Below are positions 62,457 through 64,000 of a stretch of 64,000 bases of DNA, piece after piece. Position 1 is the stretch's first letter; the number at the start of each line of letters is the position of its first letter. This DNA is from Sphingobacterium sp. UGAL515B_05. Its GTDB lineage: Bacteria; Bacteroidota; Bacteroidia; Sphingobacteriales; Sphingobacteriaceae. Location of the stretch: the NCBI RefSeq assembly GCF_033097525.1, contig NZ_CP109907.1:3844001-3908000 (forward strand), given 5' to 3'. The position numbers were made by a program, and so were the translations under genes. The notes under the pieces are model-generated. The model made no database searches. It had not been told where the DNA came from and saw only the letters and a program-made list of their open reading frames with translations.

Positions 62457-64000
62457 ATGAATATTTTCAAATTAACTTTTAGTAGAAAGGAGACGCTCTT
62501 TTTGGTGTTGCGTTTGACTTTCTGCTCGATTATTTTTTATGCTTCAATGGCATTTGGACAACATGGTGAACAGGTGCGTCCAGTCAAAAAATTTGCCCAG
62601 CCAGAACGGATTCGTTACGATGGATCCTGTATGACTATTGAGGGAAAGGACGTTTATATCTATAGCGCGGCTTTCCATTACTTTCGTTGTCCAGAGGAAT
62701 TGTGGCGTGATCGTTTTCAAAAAATAAAGGAAGCGGGTTTCAATACGGTAGAAACTTATGTACCCTGGAATTGGCATGAACGCCATATTCCAAGAGATAT
62801 GCAGGACCAATCCAAATTTGATTTTTCCGACCTCAAAAGATGGCTAAAAATGGCGCAGGAAGAGTTTGGTTTTTATACTATTGTTCGTCCCGGTCCTTTT
62901 ATTTGTGCTGAATTTTCCGGCGGTGGTTATCCGAGATGGCTAGCCAAATACCGCCCCGACAATCTGGAAGGTTTTTGGTTGCGAGGGAATGACGAACAGC
63001 ATATTGCCTGGTCCCAGCATTGGTTTAATGCGGTATGTAAAGAGCTGGTTCCTGAGCAGATCACACGTAAGGAAAAGGGTAAAAAAGGGATTATCATGAT
63101 CCAGATTGAAAATGAATATGATGCGCATTGGAGTCCCGGAAAAGATAAAGTGCTGAAGGCCCTCAATGAATCGGTGAAGAAAAGTGGAATGGATATTCCG
63201 GTTTTTACCTGCTTGACCAATGAAACAAGAGGGAGCAAAGATCCGGAACTATCGCAGGTTTTCGATTGTGATAATTACTATGTAAGCGGGCCATCGGACG
63301 CACCAAGCTGCGCTTATCGCATGATGGATCTACGCCAAAAGCAACCTGATGCTCCGGGGTTTGTGACTGAACTACAAGGTGGGTGGTTTTCGCTGGTCAC
63401 GGGGAGATTGAGTGAAGAACATTATTCCGACGATCGGCATTTCAAGGCTATTGGTTTAATGACTATGCTAGGAGGTGGAACGGGTATCAATTACTATATG
63501 TTTTTTGGTGGTACACATTTTGATGGCTGGGGAGCGCGGGGTATGACCACGAGTTATGACTATAATGCCGCTATTCATGAAAATGGGGCTATTGGCCCTA
63601 AATTCCTCGCTGCAAAAGAAATAGGGGCATTCATTCAACAGTTTGAATCCAAATTGGTCCGCACGCAGGGAGGTCCTTGTGAACTGCAAGGCGCGCCAAA
63701 ATCATTATTTGGAGGAGTGAGAGTGGCCAGTGATGGTACAAAGTTTATATTCCTGCACAATACGGACCCTAAACAAGCAATCAAGGGAAAAGTAACCCTA
63801 TTGCCAAACAGTGTCAATCTTGTTAAAGATCCGATCTATAATGTCAATCAAAATGGGGAGAAAGTACTAATCAAAACCGATGATCAGCTGGTCAATCAGG
63901 TTCAGCAAATGGAGAAAATTGAAGTAGATTATGATCTTGCGGGGTTGGAATCAAAAATATTGGTTGTGGCAAAAGGGCAATCGGCAAATAAGGGCGATTG
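62457..64000 (+). CDS. GH35 beta-galactosidase (3' truncated by window edge)
   Basis: The frame is open from the ATG at 62457 to the end of the window (514 codons seen). After an N-terminal signal segment (about 18-35, ending AFGQH) comes the GH35 barrel: YIYSAAFHYFRCPEELWRDR, AGFNTVETYVPWNWHE, the acid/base in IQIENEYD (E220) and the nucleophile in FVTELQGGW (E305). FICAEFSGGGYPRWL is also typical. It would release terminal beta-galactose from the glycan imported by locus 4. The C-terminal beta domains are only partly visible. Confidence 0.93.
   Translation, partial: MNIFKLTFSRKETLFLVLRLTFCSIIFYASMAFGQHGEQVRPVKKFAQPERIRYDGSCMTIEGKDVYIYSAAFHYFRCPEELWRDRFQKIKEAGFNTVETYVPWNWHERHIPRDMQDQSKFDFSDLKRWLKMAQEEFGFYTIVRPGPFICAEFSGGGYPRWLAKYRPDNLEGFWLRGNDEQHIAWSQHWFNAVCKELVPEQITRKEKGKKGIIMIQIENEYDAHWSPGKDKVLKALNESVKKSGMDIPVFTCLTNETRGSKDPELSQVFDCDNYYVSGPSDAPSCAYRMMDLRQKQPDAPGFVTELQGGWFSLVTGRLSEEHYSDDRHFKAIGLMTMLGGGTGINYYMFFGGTHFDGWGARGMTTSYDYNAAIHENGAIGPKFLAAKEIGAFIQQFESKLVRTQGGPCELQGAPKSLFGGVRVASDGTKFIFLHNTDPKQAIKGKVTLLPNSVNLVKDPIYNVNQNGEKVLIKTDDQLVNQVQQMEKIEVDYDLAGLESKILVVAKGQSANKGD

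Noticed and set aside
1..64000. Mobile elements, CRISPR arrays, tRNA or rRNA genes
   Set aside because: No transposase or integrase motif, no regularly spaced direct repeats with unique spacers and no cloverleaf-like intergenic sequence was seen. The 21-bp phased repeats at 38940 have only three copies and overlap a promoter.

Overview
The window looks like chromosomal DNA of a Bacteroidota bacterium, most likely a Sphingobacterium or close relative. It has four SusC/SusD pairs, a hybrid two-component regulator, an ECF sigma/FecR pair, lipobox-bearing exported proteins and Bacteroidota-type promoters (TTTG, about 18-20 bases, TAnnTTTG). The genus is an inference from overall gene content. No tRNA, rRNA, insertion sequence, phage gene or CRISPR array was seen. 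The window is almost wholly devoted to glycan capture and breakdown.

Layout: (1) 1-3279: the tail of a PIG-L-type deacetylase and an oppositely oriented exported GH20 hexosaminidase with a PA14 domain. (2) 3614-17198: locus 1, with a hybrid two-component sensor, SusC, SusD, a protein with two GH43 modules and a GH2 beta-galactosidase broken by one missing base; an exported esterase follows after a terminator. (3) 18367-28487: a tight eight-gene operon (FAD oxidoreductase, NagX-like membrane protein, MFS transporter, two tandem SGNH esterases, DUF4434 protein, GlcNAc 2-epimerase, CstA). It converges on a ROK regulator at 28525-29754, and locus 2 (SusC, SusD, a surface glycan-binding-like lipoprotein and two unrecognised exported proteins) diverges from that regulator. 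(4) 38855-42208: a regulatory interlude holding a DUF2975/XRE pair with a phased repeat operator, a DJ-1/PfpI protein, a Crp/Fnr regulator with two CRP-like palindromes, and a 957-base gap with a G-rich foldback and a candidate small RNA. (5) 42209-55302: locus 3, with SusC, SusD, an exported phosphoesterase, two divergent large proteins related to each other (a possible unnamed glycosidase family) and a GH38-like DUF5054 protein between them. (6) 55428-64000: locus 4, with an ECF sigma factor, FecR anti-sigma, SusC with an STN signalling domain, SusD and a GH35 beta-galactosidase that runs off the window.

How the genes work together: each SusC/SusD pair would import oligosaccharides released by neighbouring exported hydrolases. 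The loci appear to use different control systems: a hybrid two-component system for locus 1, a ROK repressor for the operon and locus 2, a promoter-embedded palindrome for locus 3 and ECF/FecR for locus 4. The operon of region 3 reads as uptake and processing of an acylated amino sugar, probably ManNAc or GlcNAc, but no sialic acid lyase is present. Stem-loops follow SusD or the surface-binding gene in loci 1, 2 and 4 and may set SusCD levels above the enzymes.
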